Of a stretch of DNA of 45,968 nt, positions 14,104 to 24,719 are shown piece by piece. The notes beneath the pieces were generated by a model. It did not search any database. It saw nothing but the letters and a program-made list of their open reading frames with translations, and was not told the origin of the DNA. Where the stretch lies: assembly GCA_012523295.1 (NCBI GenBank), contig JAAYIT010000156.1, positions 1 to 45,968 of the forward strand. The letters are read 5' to 3'. Source of the stretch: Porphyromonadaceae bacterium (GTDB taxonomy: Bacteria; Bacteroidota; Bacteroidia; Bacteroidales; Paludibacteraceae). Position 1 is the first letter of the stretch. Every line of letters begins with the position of its first letter. The position numbers and the translations under genes are program-made.

Positions 14104-15288
14104 TTAATTCATTAAATTTCTCAGCCCATCCAAGTCAAATCCAAGCGTAAAGCGAAGTGTTCCGTCAAGCGGATTGGATTGGGCGACCGAAATCAGATAA
14201 GCCGCATCTAACTGAAAAACATTCAGTTTGAAACCTACACCGGTAGAGAAATACTTCCGATTCCCTTTTGTCTTGTGTTCATTGAAGTAACCTGCACGTA
14301 CGAAAAACTGGTTATTGTACGTATATTCGGCACCTAACGACCACATTATTTCTCTCAATTCTTCTGAGAAACCACCCGGTGCATCACCGAAAGATTTGAA
14401 AATTCCGGCAATCGGTCCCATATTTCTTGCCGCATCTCTTCTGGCAATAAAGTCATTCTCATCCTCTAAAGTACCATCCTCGTTGATTCGACGAATTTGT
14501 GAAGAAGGTACCAACAGCTTATTGATATCGGCATTGAAAGAAATTTTATTATAATCATCAAATGGATATTCAAACGATCCTCCCAACCTCAAATTTGTCG
14601 GGATAAACAAGGTACTTTCTTCATCACCGTATGAGATTTTGGAACCGATATTGGAAATATTCAGTCCAAATGCGAGCGTACCATCTCCGGTTCCCACTTC
14701 AATCGGCGTACGGTAATAAGCTGCCACATCAGCTGCGATAGCATTTCCGGGAATCATGTCCGATTCACTGCTAGGGATATTCATATCCGAACGGATATAA
14801 CGGAAAGCAACAGCAGCCGACAGTTTTTCTGAAAGTAATCTGGAGTAAGCTATGTCTATCGCCATTTCATTCGGGTGAGCCGTTACTCCCTCAGTACCCT
14901 GATAGTCATAAAGTTTAATCTCTCCCAAAGAGAAGTATCTCAGCGATGCACTAACGGATTGAAGCTCGTCAAATTTCCAGTATCCGGCCAAATAACTCAG
15001 ATTAATATCATTAACCAAGCGTCTTAACCAGGGTGTAAATGACATGGACAAGCCTGCCGGACTTTCCATAAAAGCGTATTTTGCAGGATTCCAGTACTGT
15101 GAGTTTATATCGGGAGTTGTCGCGGCACCGACATCACCCATACCTCCACCGCGCGAGTCGGGAGTAATTGAAAGTGAGGGAACTCCGGTAAATACTGGAT
15201 TCAGTTGGTCTTTAATTTCATTTTGCGCTGATAGTGAGAATGTAGTCAAGACTACAGTTGTTAGTATAACTAAACACGTTTTTTTCAT
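14104..15288 (-). CDS. porV: Type IX secretion outer-membrane protein PorV
   Basis: PorV (LptO) is a FadL-like outer-membrane barrel that carries T9SS cargo from the SprA translocon to the PorU sortase. The start at 15288 gives 394 aa with a clean signal peptide (MKKTCLVILTTVVLTTFSLSAQ); the open frame extends 12 codons further upstream without a signal-like start. Characteristic stretches are SITPDSRGGGMGDVGAATTPD, QYWNPAKYAFME, GLSMSFTPWLRRLVNDINLSY and LRYFSLGEI near the N-terminus, and the FVRAGYFNEHKTKGNRKYFS region near the C-terminus. Length matches known PorV (~390 aa). It is directly downstream of porU, the order conserved across T9SS-bearing Bacteroidota. Confidence 0.95.
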   Translation of the reverse strand: MKKTCLVILTTVVLTTFSLSAQNEIKDQLNPVFTGVPSLSITPDSRGGGMGDVGAATTPDINSQYWNPAKYAFMESPAGLSMSFTPWLRRLVNDINLSYLAGYWKFDELQSVSASLRYFSLGEIKLYDYQGTEGVTAHPNEMAIDIAYSRLLSEKLSAAVAFRYIRSDMNIPSSESDMIPGNAIAADVAAYYRTPIEVGTGDGTLAFGLNISNIGSKISYGDEESTLFIPTNLRLGGSFEYPFDDYNKISFNADINKLLVPSSQIRRINEDGTLEDENDFIARRDAARNMGPIAGIFKSFGDAPGGFSEELREIMWSLGAEYTYNNQFFVRAGYFNEHKTKGNRKYFSTGVGFKLNVFQLDAAYLISVAQSNPLDGTLRFTLGFDLDGLRNLMN

Positions 15289-15460
15289 TCGTAAATTATT
15301 ATTTAGATTTTTAATCACCTTCACAGGTCGGCTTTACTCAAATAACATGTATGCCGCACGTAACGGGATTATAATTAAATTTTCAAAAAAAATAACACTG
15401 TAACTATCTTAAAACCATAAAAACTAAGATATTGTTTATTTAAACTTTTTATTCTTATTT

Positions 15461-18400
15461 TTATTGTCCTAAGACTATAATTTTATTCGCTTTCGAAGTA
15501 AATTCACTGTTCGCGGTTTTCAGTGAAACATTGTACAAGTACATTCCGGGCATTACGCGGCTTCCCGAATTGTCTTTCAAATCCCATTTCAGGTTGTCGG
15601 CGTTGTATTGTTGTTTAGTGAAAACAAGTCTTCCCGCTAAATCAAATATTTCAACTTTTGCTTCCAGAATTACCTCCGGCCTGTCGTGTTCTATTACAAA
15701 TCGAGTCTCCGTCTTAACGGGATTCGGGTAGTTTTTGACACTATAAATTGTCGTTGGAAGACCTTCGACCACCTCAAAGTCGAGCGTAGCCTGCGAAGAG
15801 TTGTTCATCATGTCAAACGCGTGAAATGTGAGGGTATGTTTCCCGATGCTCATTGGAGGGAGTTTGATTCGCACTCTACCCTTCTGGTAACTTCCCGGAT
15901 CGGCTTCGAAATACTCATTGAGAATGTATGTTGAATACGGGTCATCATCAATAACAAGCTTCAAGTCGTGTCCAATTCCACTTCCGACTGTATTTATTCC
16001 GTTTTCATCGGAAAGATGGGCGACAAATACCGGAGTCTCATTTACTTTGCCCCCCGACACAAAGTTAGGCGTATTCAGATACATTTGGATTTCAGGGCCA
16101 TCGGTCTCATACTGAACATCAGCCAGTGCGCCGCCAACAATAAAGTTTTCAAAATGACCTTGCCCTTCTTTGCCGGTTATCGTATCGTTTGCATAATAAT
16201 TTATTCTTCCCGTTCCGTAATTATACCGAATGTCTTTGGGGAGCATAAATGTAAAGGTGAAAACCCCCGAACTGACTTCTACTTTTCCTGAGTAAAGAAC
16301 ATTTGGACGGTCATAGTAAGGAAATGCCCCGTTTCTTTCATTGTGATTATTCAAGGTAACAATTCGTTGGTATTTATCATATATTGTCACTTCTACAAAT
16401 CCATTGAAATCCGAAGCTAAATTTCCATTCATATCCACCAAATACCCTTGAATGGAATTGACTGAAAGCGCTCGAAATGTATCGGCTTCCTGCACAAGAT
16501 TTCCATTAATCTTTTCAGTCATGACCTTATAGTCCTCCGGGTAATTCAGTTTCAATGCCGGATTTCCGAAAAGCATGTATGAAAGTTTGTTTATTTCTGT
16601 GGAAATTGAGTTTTTGGAATGTTTTACCGCATCACCCAATCGAGGGTATTTTCCACTTTTACGATTGAACAACTCCTCTGTAAAGAATCGATTTATTCGC
16701 TCATTTTGAGCGGCATACACAGTTCTGGCAGCCGAATACATGCCAATTCCGCCTCCGGTAGGATTGAGTACGACCATTTCTCCGGCTGAAATTTCTTTTA
16801 TATCAAATTGAATAAAATCACATGTCGCCGCTACCCAAATCGGCAGTTTGCTGTTAAACATGTTGTCCTTGTGTACGTCATTCTTGGTCAGAACCTGTTC
16901 GTTTGTCCATCCCAAAGGGCTTGCATGTCCGGTAAAGTTTAGCATCAGCGTACCGGAATTAATCATTCCGTGTAGTTTTTTACGAGCCAACGGATAACTT
17001 TCACCGCTCGCCGAAACTTCTTGCAGATAAGAATCCAAATAGATTTTTTGAATCTGGAAATCGGGATTAGCCCTGAAAATAGTTTGCGCTATACTGTCCG
17101 TTTGTCTCACGTGAAGCGCATCATCTCCATCATCGGCTATAAATGTCAGCTGATTTTTCCAATTTCCTTTGATTTCATTTTTCATGTAGCTGATGTTTTT
17201 TTCAACCACATCGTTCGCGTGTTCCGCAGTGACTACCGGAAATCTTCCTATGCCGATATCTACCATATTCGCCGGAACATTACTTCCTTCATTATCATCA
17301 AGAAGTCCAAAATAATCATCTGTGACATATGATTTTACAGCATCCAAGGACATGTCAGCCTGATATGTCAAAAGAAGATTATCACCCCAGTTTTTATTTA
17401 ATCCGCGGTTATCATATGTGCCTCTTCCGAAAAGCAAAAGATATTTTGGCGCGGAACTCATTTCACCGCTTATTTTTGCTCTTTCGTAAAACATCTTCAT
17501 AAGCCATCGATACGCTGTCGCATCAGGCGTACCGGACGAAAACTCATTATAAACCTGCTCGGAAGTAACCACATTCACGGTCATATTATCGATCTCACGG
17601 TGCGCGTTTGCCAATTTTTCAGCCTGAGTTATGAAGTTGGGATTGGTAATAATAACAAACTCAGCCTGCGGAAGTCCGTGGAGATTTTGATTAAGAACAG
17701 TACCGGCAGGTGTCGGCTCCATTGTCAAATAATTTTTTGCAGTCGGATCAATGGCGACGTATTGTTTTATTTGCTCATTTGAATCAATAAACTCAAGCAA
17801 ATCACCGTTACGAGTCGTTACAACTCGCTTCGTATTGCTCGGATCGGTAAAATCCCAGACTTGTACATTAGTATTCGCTCCCAAGATCTGAAACTTGTTG
17901 TATTTCGACGAATCCAGGTTATCTACATTTCTAAAGAATAAGGGTGTACTGCCGCTCATCCGCAGCTTACGTCTGGCACTTACTTCTAAGTAGTTGAGAT
18001 AGCCTCTCGAAGCATTATTTCCTTTCTTATAGGTAAGCGTAAAGTCCACATTTTCTGTGCCCGGAGAAGTAAATGTGTGAGTCACATTTGCGTCTTTCCC
18101 TATTTGATACAAATCAGCTCCCAAGCGGCTTATCGGGATATTTTTAATTTGACTGCCAAGCATCAAATCGAAAGATGAATTATCACTAGAAATCGCTGCC
18201 ACATCAATTCGAACTGTGATATTGTCATTGGTCAGATTCGGGAATGAGAATGGAAAATTATAGGTCAATTTATTTGTAAAATCTTCTCCGTAAAACACTT
18301 TACCTGTTTTTCCCAAGTTAATTCTTTCTACTTCATGCACCTGATAATCAACAAAATCGGTAACATTCACAACATTCGCATCAGCTGGGACATTCACCGC

Positions 18401-19267
18401 GTAATCCTGAATTTTTTTCCCGGTTCCCACATCAGAAGTGATAAAATAATATCCTTCGTTCGCATAGTGATTCAGGGTATGAGTAAACAGCTGTTTTTCC
18501 AAGTCATAACTCCATTTTGTGATTCCTTGTCCATAAAAAAGGATATAATCTCCGGCATTGAAAACACCGTCAGCACCTTTTTCCATATGAATGGCAACTT
18601 CCGGTAGATCATCGATTTTAGGCTTCAAAAAACTCTGTTCAAGCAAAGCTCCCCCATAACCAAAGACTTTCACATTGGCAGGATCGACTCCCATGTTTTT
18701 TAGTGATTCGTAAGTAATCTTATATATGCCGGTCTCTACGACTTTCACTTTTACAAATTTACCGTTTGCAAGGACAGATGAATTGGAAAATGTATGTTTC
18801 GATGAAGGTGTTTTTTGTGGCTCCGGCAGTTTTTCAACTTTCAAGTCAAAGCTTACAAGTTTTTGAATTTCTTCTTCGGTTTTTACAAATGGCAAAACCT
18901 GAACAAAACTAAAATCTTTTCCTCTATCAGTTGACACATAAGAGCTTACAGAAATGTTCGTTGGGATATTTTTTGTAGAGAGGTAAACTTTTTCTTCGGG
19001 TGTTACATTCTGAAAAACGGGATTTTCAACAGAAAAAGAATAAACAGCATTGTCTTTTTTCTCAAATTTTTCCACAAAGTATGGCAAATCTTCATTCCCG
19101 GGGAATTGGGCATTTTTAAAAGAGATAACCTCTTTTGCTGCGTGATTTGTTGACCAGGTCTCAAATCCGGTCCAACTAATCCTACGCTGTGATGAAGATG
19201 CGCTCTGGGCTAATGTAGATAATGAAATACAAAAAAGAGCTATAAATGTGAAAAACTTAAGGTTCAT
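15461..19267 (-). CDS. porU: Type IX secretion system sortase PorU
   Basis: PorU is the surface cysteine peptidase that removes the C-terminal sorting domain from T9SS cargo and transfers the cargo to a surface anchor. The 1268-aa protein has a signal peptide (1-20, ending LAQ), a long N-terminal region of beta repeats, and a gingipain-type C25 peptidase domain at about 535-905. The probable catalytic dyad is H781 in NFTGHASPLGW and C816 in WVAATCDF. Beta domains follow, and the C-terminal ~90 residues (KNYPNPVKTETRF...LAGRLV...GMYLYNV) form a sorting-domain-like tail, as PorU itself carries. It is the upstream partner of porV (172 bp gap). The signal peptide starts directly at the chosen ATG. 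Confidence 0.95.
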   Translation of the reverse strand: MNLKFFTFIALFCISLSTLAQSASSSQRRISWTGFETWSTNHAAKEVISFKNAQFPGNEDLPYFVEKFEKKDNAVYSFSVENPVFQNVTPEEKVYLSTKNIPTNISVSSYVSTDRGKDFSFVQVLPFVKTEEEIQKLVSFDLKVEKLPEPQKTPSSKHTFSNSSVLANGKFVKVKVVETGIYKITYESLKNMGVDPANVKVFGYGGALLEQSFLKPKIDDLPEVAIHMEKGADGVFNAGDYILFYGQGITKWSYDLEKQLFTHTLNHYANEGYYFITSDVGTGKKIQDYAVNVPADANVVNVTDFVDYQVHEVERINLGKTGKVFYGEDFTNKLTYNFPFSFPNLTNDNITVRIDVAAISSDNSSFDLMLGSQIKNIPISRLGADLYQIGKDANVTHTFTSPGTENVDFTLTYKKGNNASRGYLNYLEVSARRKLRMSGSTPLFFRNVDNLDSSKYNKFQILGANTNVQVWDFTDPSNTKRVVTTRNGDLLEFIDSNEQIKQYVAIDPTAKNYLTMEPTPAGTVLNQNLHGLPQAEFVIITNPNFITQAEKLANAHREIDNMTVNVVTSEQVYNEFSSGTPDATAYRWLMKMFYERAKISGEMSSAPKYLLLFGRGTYDNRGLNKNWGDNLLLTYQADMSLDAVKSYVTDDYFGLLDDNEGSNVPANMVDIGIGRFPVVTAEHANDVVEKNISYMKNEIKGNWKNQLTFIADDGDDALHVRQTDSIAQTIFRANPDFQIQKIYLDSYLQEVSASGESYPLARKKLHGMINSGTLMLNFTGHASPLGWTNEQVLTKNDVHKDNMFNSKLPIWVAATCDFIQFDIKEISAGEMVVLNPTGGGIGMYSAARTVYAAQNERINRFFTEELFNRKSGKYPRLGDAVKHSKNSISTEINKLSYMLFGNPALKLNYPEDYKVMTEKINGNLVQEADTFRALSVNSIQGYLVDMNGNLASDFNGFVEVTIYDKYQRIVTLNNHNERNGAFPYYDRPNVLYSGKVEVSSGVFTFTFMLPKDIRYNYGTGRINYYANDTITGKEGQGHFENFIVGGALADVQYETDGPEIQMYLNTPNFVSGGKVNETPVFVAHLSDENGINTVGSGIGHDLKLVIDDDPYSTYILNEYFEADPGSYQKGRVRIKLPPMSIGKHTLTFHAFDMMNNSSQATLDFEVVEGLPTTIYSVKNYPNPVKTETRFVIEHDRPEVILEAKVEIFDLAGRLVFTKQQYNADNLKWDLKDNSGSRVMPGMYLYNVSLKTANSEFTSKANKIIVLGQ

Positions 19268-19357
19268 AAGACTTTGAGATCAAACATCTTTGTGCATAAT
19301 TAAAGATAAATAAAATTATAACGGTTAAAATAGCTTATTATTATTATTCCGATTTTC

Positions 19358-19969
19358 TTACTTCACCTGAAAATCGAACATTTTTTTATCAGATAGAAAA
19401 CCTTGCAAGCGATCGCCGATTTTCACTTTTCCTACTCCAACGGGAGTTCCTGTAAAAATAACATCGCCAATCTTGAGCGTAAAAAACTTACTGATATAAG
19501 CGATTAATTCACTTACCGAAAAGATCATATCACCCGTAAAGCCTTTCTGAACAATTTCTTCATTTAACTTCATGTGAAAGTGAAGATTTTGAATATCATC
19601 CAATTCAGTTTTTTGAAGAAATTTCCCGATAACAGCCGAATTATCAAACGCTTTACAGATTTCCCAAGGCTTCCCCTCTTTTTTCAACTTCCACTGCAAA
19701 TCTCGTGCTGTAAAGTCAACTCCCAACCCAATTTCATCATAGTATCGATGCGCAAACTTCGGAGAGATATTCTTTCCAATCCGATTGATTTTCACAAGCA
19801 ACTCTGTTTCATAATGAATTTCATCACTAAAACCAGGCAGAAAAAAAGGCTTATTATCCCTCAATGCAGAGGTATCAGCCTTCATAAACACGATTGGTTC
19901 GTTCGGGTTTGGAGAGTTTAGCTCTTTATTATGCTCAACATAATTTTGACCGATTGCGAAAATTTTCAT
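19358..19969 (-). CDS. Fumarylacetoacetate hydrolase-family protein
   Basis: This 203-aa cytoplasmic protein is a minimal FAH-fold enzyme. The metal ligands are visible as E54 and E56 in HYETELLVKI and D85 in GLGVDFTARDLQ, with the family segments GKPWEICKAFDNSA (99-112) and FTGTPVGVGKVKIGD. Close FAH-family relatives act as acylpyruvate hydrolases or oxaloacetate decarboxylases; the sequence does not decide between these. No degradation pathway surrounds it, which favours a housekeeping role such as oxaloacetate decarboxylation or hydrolysis. It lies between rex and porU, all on the minus strand, with gaps of 116 and 90 bp. Confidence 0.88.
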   Translation of the reverse strand: MKIFAIGQNYVEHNKELNSPNPNEPIVFMKADTSALRDNKPFFLPGFSDEIHYETELLVKINRIGKNISPKFAHRYYDEIGLGVDFTARDLQWKLKKEGKPWEICKAFDNSAVIGKFLQKTELDDIQNLHFHMKLNEEIVQKGFTGDMIFSVSELIAYISKFFTLKIGDVIFTGTPVGVGKVKIGDRLQGFLSDKKMFDFQVK

Positions 19970-20085
19970 TTTTTAAAAGACATATGATTGTTAAGACCGC
20001 TATGTCATTGGAGCATAGACTTTTTGTCATCTGATTTATAAAAAAATTGAACCTGAAACAACATTCCATCAGCCGTGATACGACA

Positions 20086-20727
20086 TCAAACTTTATCTAT
20101 TTCATTCAGTCTGTTAAACATTACCGCTAAATGAGCGTAAATAGAAGTATTTTGGACAATTATATTCTCAGGTACACGGATTCTGAAAGGTGTAAAGTTC
20201 CAAATTGCTTTTATACCTCCAGCAATCATTATCTCTGCCGCTTCCTGGGCTTTATCCGTAGGTACGGTCAATATTCCTATATTAATTCCGGTCTTTTTCT
20301 GAAGTTCACTGAAATTGGCTATATGATGAATCGGTATTCGATTGATACTGGTTCCTACCAACTCGTGTTTTACATCAAATCCGGCTACAATCTCGAGTCC
20401 AAACTGAGAAAGACCATCATCATGCATCAGCGCTCCACCCAAACTTCCTACTCCAAACAGAAAAGCTTTATGTGACTTCGTAAAGCCCAGAAATTCCTCC
20501 AGCACCTTTACCAGCTCATTTACATCGTATCCCACACGGGTTTTGCCGGAAATATTAACGAAAGAAAGATCTTTAGCTACTTTAGAAGCATCAATTGCTA
20601 TGTTTGAGGCGATTTGAGTAGATGACAAAAATGATTCGCCGGATCTCTGAACAAGTTGAGCATAAGCCAAATACCAAGGTAAGCGCCGAAGAGTTGGTTC
20701 GGGGACTTTAAAATCTTTTTCTTGCAT
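20086..20727 (-). CDS. rex: Redox-sensing transcriptional repressor Rex
   Basis: Rex senses the NADH/NAD+ ratio and represses fermentative and respiratory genes when NADH is low. The 213-aa protein has an N-terminal winged helix (about 8-75: PTLRRLPWYLAYAQ, LSSTQIASNIAIDASKVAKDLSF, KTRVGYDVNELV). It also has a Rossmann domain with the glycine motif FGVGSLGGAL (91-100; G92, G94, G97). The C-terminal swap helix ends HLAVMFNRLNEI. Length is typical. No perfect Rex box (TTGTnAA-N4-TTnACAA) was seen near its own start, so autoregulation cannot be shown here. Confidence 0.95.
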   Translation of the reverse strand: MQEKDFKVPEPTLRRLPWYLAYAQLVQRSGESFLSSTQIASNIAIDASKVAKDLSFVNISGKTRVGYDVNELVKVLEEFLGFTKSHKAFLFGVGSLGGALMHDDGLSQFGLEIVAGFDVKHELVGTSINRIPIHHIANFSELQKKTGINIGILTVPTDKAQEAAEIMIAGGIKAIWNFTPFRIRVPENIIVQNTSIYAHLAVMFNRLNEIDKV

Positions 20728-21050
20728 GAAAATATTTTTTCAGTTTCAACGTGCAAAACTAATCATTTTTTTTCAGAATGTATTGATTTTTACCCGATTT
20801 CAATTCCAAAACTATTATAAAAAAACTAAAATGACAAATATTCATATTTATAAGCCAAAATGTCATTTTTAGTTTATTTTTAAAGAAAAAACAAGCCAAA
20901 ATGTCTGACTATCAAGATGGTAGAGTTTTTGAAAATAAATAGGCAGCTTCTGACTCTACGATAAAAAATATCGGGAAACAGAAGCACTAAAAGGAATTTA
21001 TAAAGAAACAAAGAACAAAGTTAACACACAAAAAAAAGAACATAAAAAAC
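20728..21050. other. 323-bp divergent intergenic region rex / clpB
   Basis: The region is very AT-rich. It contains two GCCAAAATGTC copies (20854-20864 and 20895-20905) and an inverted pair CTAAAATGACA (20826-20836) / TGTCATTTTTAG (20861-20872) that overlaps the first copy. It must hold the promoters of both rex and clpB; no clear TAnnTTTG box was found. Confidence 0.5.
20854..20905 (+). promoter_or_regulatory. Tandem GCCAAAATGTC motif upstream of clpB
   Basis: Two identical 11-mers start 41 bp apart, close to four helical turns. The same 11-mer occurs upstream of grpE (37108-37118), and a variant (TGCCAATTTGTCA) upstream of htpG. It can be read as a direct repeat of TGYCA spaced by three bases. 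It does not match CIRCE. It may be an operator for a heat-shock regulator. Confidence 0.5.
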
Positions 21051-23639
21051 ATGAACTTCAATAATTTTACAACAAAATCACAAGAGGCTGTACAACAAGC
21101 AATCAGCTTGGTACAGGCTAAAGGACAGCAAGTCATAGAAACTCCGCATTTGCTGAAAGCAATCATATTGCAAGGAGAAGACATGATTCAATTTCTGTTT
21201 GGAAAAATGGGAATTTACTTAAACAATATCCAACAAGTCACCGATCATGCTATCGAATCTTTTCCAAAAGTAAGCGGCGGCGAGCCGTATCTGAGTCGCG
21301 AAACAAACGAATCGCTTCAAAAAGCGGTAGAACTCTCCGGTAAAGCCGGCGATCAGTTTGTATCACTTGAATATTTACTATTAGGACTGCTAAAAACGAA
21401 CAATCAGGCAGGAAAGATTCTGAAAGACGCGGGTGCTACCGAAAAGGGATTAGAAGCTGCGATAGCCGAGCTTAGAAAAGGTGCAAAAGTAACCTCATCT
21501 TCTGCCGAAGAAACGTATAATTCGCTAAACAAATATGCAGTTAATCTGAACGAGCAAGCCCGTCAGGGAAAACTTGACCCTGTGATAGGACGCGATGAAG
21601 AAATCCGCCGTATTCTGCAGATTTTAAGCCGTAGAACAAAAAACAATCCGATTTTGATCGGTGAACCCGGAACAGGAAAAACCGCCATAGCCGAAGGTCT
21701 GGCACATCGGATTATTCGGGGTGATATTCCTGAAAATCTGAAAACAAAGCAAGTCTTTTCATTGGATATGGGAGCACTTGTGGCCGGTGCCAAATACAAA
21801 GGCGAATTCGAAGAAAGATTAAAATCGGTGGTGAACGAGGTGATTCAGTCCAATGGAGAAATCATCCTGTTTATTGATGAAATCCACACCTTGGTAGGAG
21901 CAGGAAAAGGCGAAGGAGCCATGGATGCGGCCAATATTCTAAAACCGGCGCTGGCTCGTGGAGAGCTACGTGCAATAGGCGCGACAACCCTCAACGAATA
22001 TCAAAAATATTTTGAGCAGGACAAAGCTTTGGAGCGTCGTTTTCAGATCGTTATGGTGAATGAACCGGATATTCAATCCACCACCTCCATACTTCGCGGA
22101 CTGAAAGAGAGATATGAAAATCACCACAAGGTACGCATCAAAGACGATGCAATTATTGCCGCCGTTGAGCTTTCGAACCGGTACATTACCGATCGTTTTC
22201 TACCGGATAAAGCCATTGACCTAATGGATGAAGCGGCATCTAAACTCCGTATGGAAGTGGACAGCGTTCCTGAAGAATTAGATACAATCGAGAGGAATAT
22301 CAAGCTGCTTGAAATTGAACGAGAAGCGATAAAACGTGAAAATGACACGAAAAAGCTGGAATCGCTGAATGTGGAAATAGCCAACCTTAAGGAACAGAGC
22401 AATGAGCTGAAAGCCAAGTGGTCATCTGAAAAAGAGTTGGTGGATAAAATCCAACAAGCGAAAATTGACATTGAAAACCTGAAATACGAGGCTGACAAAG
22501 CTGAACGTGAAAGCGATTACGGGAAAGTGGCCGAGATTCGTTACGGAAAAATCCAGGCTAAAGAGGGCGAAATAACTCAATTTCAGAAAGAGCTGACCGA
22601 AATCCAAAGCAACAGCGCAATGATCAAACAAGAAGTTGATAGTGACGACATTGCCGATGTGGTAAGCCGCTGGACGGGCATTCCGGTAAGCAAAATGGTT
22701 CAGAGTGAAAAAGTAAAACTTCTCAAGCTTGAAGAAGAACTTCACAAGCGTGTTGTAGGGCAAGAAGAAGCCATTACAGCTGTTTCGGATGCTGTGCGGA
22801 GAAGCCGCGCCGGGCTGAATGACCCGAAACGACCAATTGGTTCGTTTATCTTCCTTGGAACAACGGGTGTAGGTAAAACCGAATTGGCAAAAGCGCTTGC
22901 CGACTATCTTTTCGACGACGAGCATATGATGACGCGTATCGATATGAGCGAATATCAGGAGAAATTCTCGGTAACACGTCTTATCGGCTCACCTCCCGGA
23001 TATGTAGGATACGATGAAGGCGGCCAATTAACGGAAGCGATTCGGAGAAAACCCTATTCCGTGGTGCTTTTTGATGAGATAGAAAAGGCACATCCCGATG
23101 TGTTCAATGTGCTTCTACAGGTACTTGACGATGGGCGACTGACTGACAACAAGGGACGAGTAGTGAATTTCAAAAACACGATTATCATCATGACTTCGAA
23201 TATCGGCTCACAATTGATTCGTGAAAATTTTGAAAAAATGACTGATCAAAATCACGATGAAATAGTAGAAAACACGAAAAACGAGGTGATGAATCTGCTT
23301 AAAAAAGTGGTTCGTCCCGAGTTTCTGAACCGGATTGATGATATCATTATGTTTGCTCCGCTGAAAGAAACGGAAATTGCAGAAATTGTAAAGATACAAC
23401 TCAACAACATTATCAAAATGCTTGCTGAAAACGGTGTGAATTTAGAGGTATCTGAAAAAGCGATGAGCTTTATCGCTGCCGAAGGTTACGACCCGCAGTT
23501 TGGCGCCAGACCCGTGAAAAGAGCTATTCAACGCTACATTTTAAACGACTTATCAAAAGAACTTATCAGCGGAAAATTAGATAATTCGGAAAAGATTGTA
23601 GTTGATGTTGAGAATGGAGAGTTGGTTTTTAGGAATTGA
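21051..23639 (+). CDS. clpB: ATP-dependent disaggregase ClpB
   Basis: ClpB works with DnaK-DnaJ-GrpE to pull proteins out of aggregates. The 862-aa protein has the expected layout. An N-terminal Clp repeat domain (about 1-145) is followed by AAA-1 with Walker A GEPGTGKT (204-211) and Walker [15 protein letters not shown] long coiled-coil middle domain follows (about 400-525, charged, [13 protein letters not shown]), then [10 protein letters not shown] and AAA-2 with Walker A GTTGVGKT (about 603-610) and [14 protein letters not shown]. The middle domain separates it from ClpA/ClpC. It stands alone, divergent from rex, with its own upstream motifs and a strong terminator downstream. Confidence 0.97.
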   Translation: MNFNNFTTKSQEAVQQAISLVQAKGQQVIETPHLLKAIILQGEDMIQFLFGKMGIYLNNIQQVTDHAIESFPKVSGGEPYLSRETNESLQKAVELSGKAGDQFVSLEYLLLGLLKTNNQAGKILKDAGATEKGLEAAIAELRKGAKVTSSSAEETYNSLNKYAVNLNEQARQGKLDPVIGRDEEIRRILQILSRRTKNNPILIGEPGTGKTAIAEGLAHRIIRGDIPENLKTKQVFSLDMGALVAGAKYKGEFEERLKSVVNEVIQSNGEIILFIDEIHTLVGAGKGEGAMDAANILKPALARGELRAIGATTLNEYQKYFEQDKALERRFQIVMVNEPDIQSTTSILRGLKERYENHHKVRIKDDAIIAAVELSNRYITDRFLPDKAIDLMDEAASKLRMEVDSVPEELDTIERNIKLLEIEREAIKRENDTKKLESLNVEIANLKEQSNELKAKWSSEKELVDKIQQAKIDIENLKYEADKAERESDYGKVAEIRYGKIQAKEGEITQFQKELTEIQSNSAMIKQEVDSDDIADVVSRWTGIPVSKMVQSEKVKLLKLEEELHKRVVGQEEAITAVSDAVRRSRAGLNDPKRPIGSFIFLGTTGVGKTELAKALADYLFDDEHMMTRIDMSEYQEKFSVTRLIGSPPGYVGYDEGGQLTEAIRRKPYSVVLFDEIEKAHPDVFNVLLQVLDDGRLTDNKGRVVNFKNTIIIMTSNIGSQLIRENFEKMTDQNHDEIVENTKNEVMNLLKKVVRPEFLNRIDDIIMFAPLKETEIAEIVKIQLNNIIKMLAENGVNLEVSEKAMSFIAAEGYDPQFGARPVKRAIQRYILNDLSKELISGKLDNSEKIVVDVENGELVFRN

Positions 23640-23695
23640 TTCAAGGAGTTTTAAGTATTCTGAAAGTTTCCGACTATTCGGGAAATTGGATTATC

Positions 23696-23741
23696 GCAAC
23701 TCTACAAGGGATTGAAAGCCCTTGTAGTAGTTGCTATTTTT
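23696..23741 (+). terminator. Terminator after clpB
   Basis: A long stem pairs GCAACTCTACAAGGG (23696-23710) with CCCTTGTAGTAGTTGC (23719-23734), followed by TATTTTT. It lies about 60 bases after the clpB stop, facing the convergent membrane-protein gene. Confidence 0.85.
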
Positions 23742-23752
23742 GATTTACAATG

Positions 23753-24718
23753 CTACTTATTCAAAAACTCAATCCATTTCCTATAGTTTTCAATTATAAA
23801 TGCAAAAAAGATACTTATTGCAAGTCCGATCAGCAAACCTTTGATTCCGTTTATCACTCTGCCGTTCAGCGCTTTAGGATTAATTATGAAACCGGAAGGC
23901 ATTATAACAGGAGATTTTGCAGCATTAAATTCCGTAAGGGTTTCAGCTTTGTTTTTCTGAAGCGTCAATTTATCTCCATAAAACAATTGTGTAAATTGAT
24001 TCCCGACAATCAGCTGATTATTCTCAAACTTCAAGCTTTGCTTTTCAGGTTTAAAATACTTTATTAATGACAAACTGTCTATTCGTTTCAACTCAGCGTC
24101 AATAATTTCTATTCTTTGAGTAAGATTGGCTCTTTTAGTCTCAAAGTTGGACTTTATCGTAGCGTTTTCATTCAAGTATTCCAAAACGGCATCACCTACC
24201 TCATCTACATTTTTGGTGCCTTTCATCTTCATTTGGATATAAATATAATTCGGCATAATTACATTTGTAGTATCTGATAAAGAATGATTTCTGTTAAAAT
24301 CCACCACATCCGGAATACTGTCTTTTTGATAGTCAATCACATCAAAAAATTCGATTAGTTCCACTGACTCGGCTTTTTCTTTATCCAATCCCAATTTTTG
24401 CCCTAATGAAGTTGCTTCAAATCGATCTGAGCTTGATGTCAACTGCCTTCCCACTTGTTTTATCGTGCTGGCCGGAACTCCGTGAAGAATCGCCATACCG
24501 CCTACTTTAAATTTACGGTTTGATGACCGGGATTGATATTGACTAAAAGCAAAAGACAATAACAGCAATATAATCGTCAAGACTTTGTATCTGAAAAGTA
24601 ATTGAAGGGTTTTTCCGATTAATTTCACCACATAAGTGATTGCCGCTACTATCCATTTCCAAATAATGCCAAGAATATCAACTAAATTGATTTCATTTGT
24701 AGATTTTTTGCCTTCCAT
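23753..24718 (-). CDS. Wzz-like two-helix membrane protein, function unknown
   Basis: This 321-aa protein has a hydrophobic N-terminal region (about 13-35, and a clear helix 42-62, YKVLTIILLLLSFAFSQY). A ~220-residue extracytoplasmic part with a heptad-rich coiled-coil stretch follows (NFETKRANLTQRIEIIDAELKRIDSL, about 190-220). A second membrane helix near the C-terminus (about 288-310, GIKGLLIGLAISIFFAFII) ends with a short cytoplasmic tail. This helix-coil-helix layout is that of Wzz/chain-length-determinant and related co-polymerase proteins, but the usual proline-glycine motif before the last helix is not obvious and no polysaccharide genes are nearby. It starts 1 bp after the end of the rhomboid gene on the same strand, so the two are probably co-transcribed. 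Confidence 0.6.
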   Translation of the reverse strand: MEGKKSTNEINLVDILGIIWKWIVAAITYVVKLIGKTLQLLFRYKVLTIILLLLSFAFSQYQSRSSNRKFKVGGMAILHGVPASTIKQVGRQLTSSSDRFEATSLGQKLGLDKEKAESVELIEFFDVIDYQKDSIPDVVDFNRNHSLSDTTNVIMPNYIYIQMKMKGTKNVDEVGDAVLEYLNENATIKSNFETKRANLTQRIEIIDAELKRIDSLSLIKYFKPEKQSLKFENNQLIVGNQFTQLFYGDKLTLQKNKAETLTEFNAAKSPVIMPSGFIINPKALNGRVINGIKGLLIGLAISIFFAFIIENYRKWIEFLNK

Positions 24719-24719
24719 A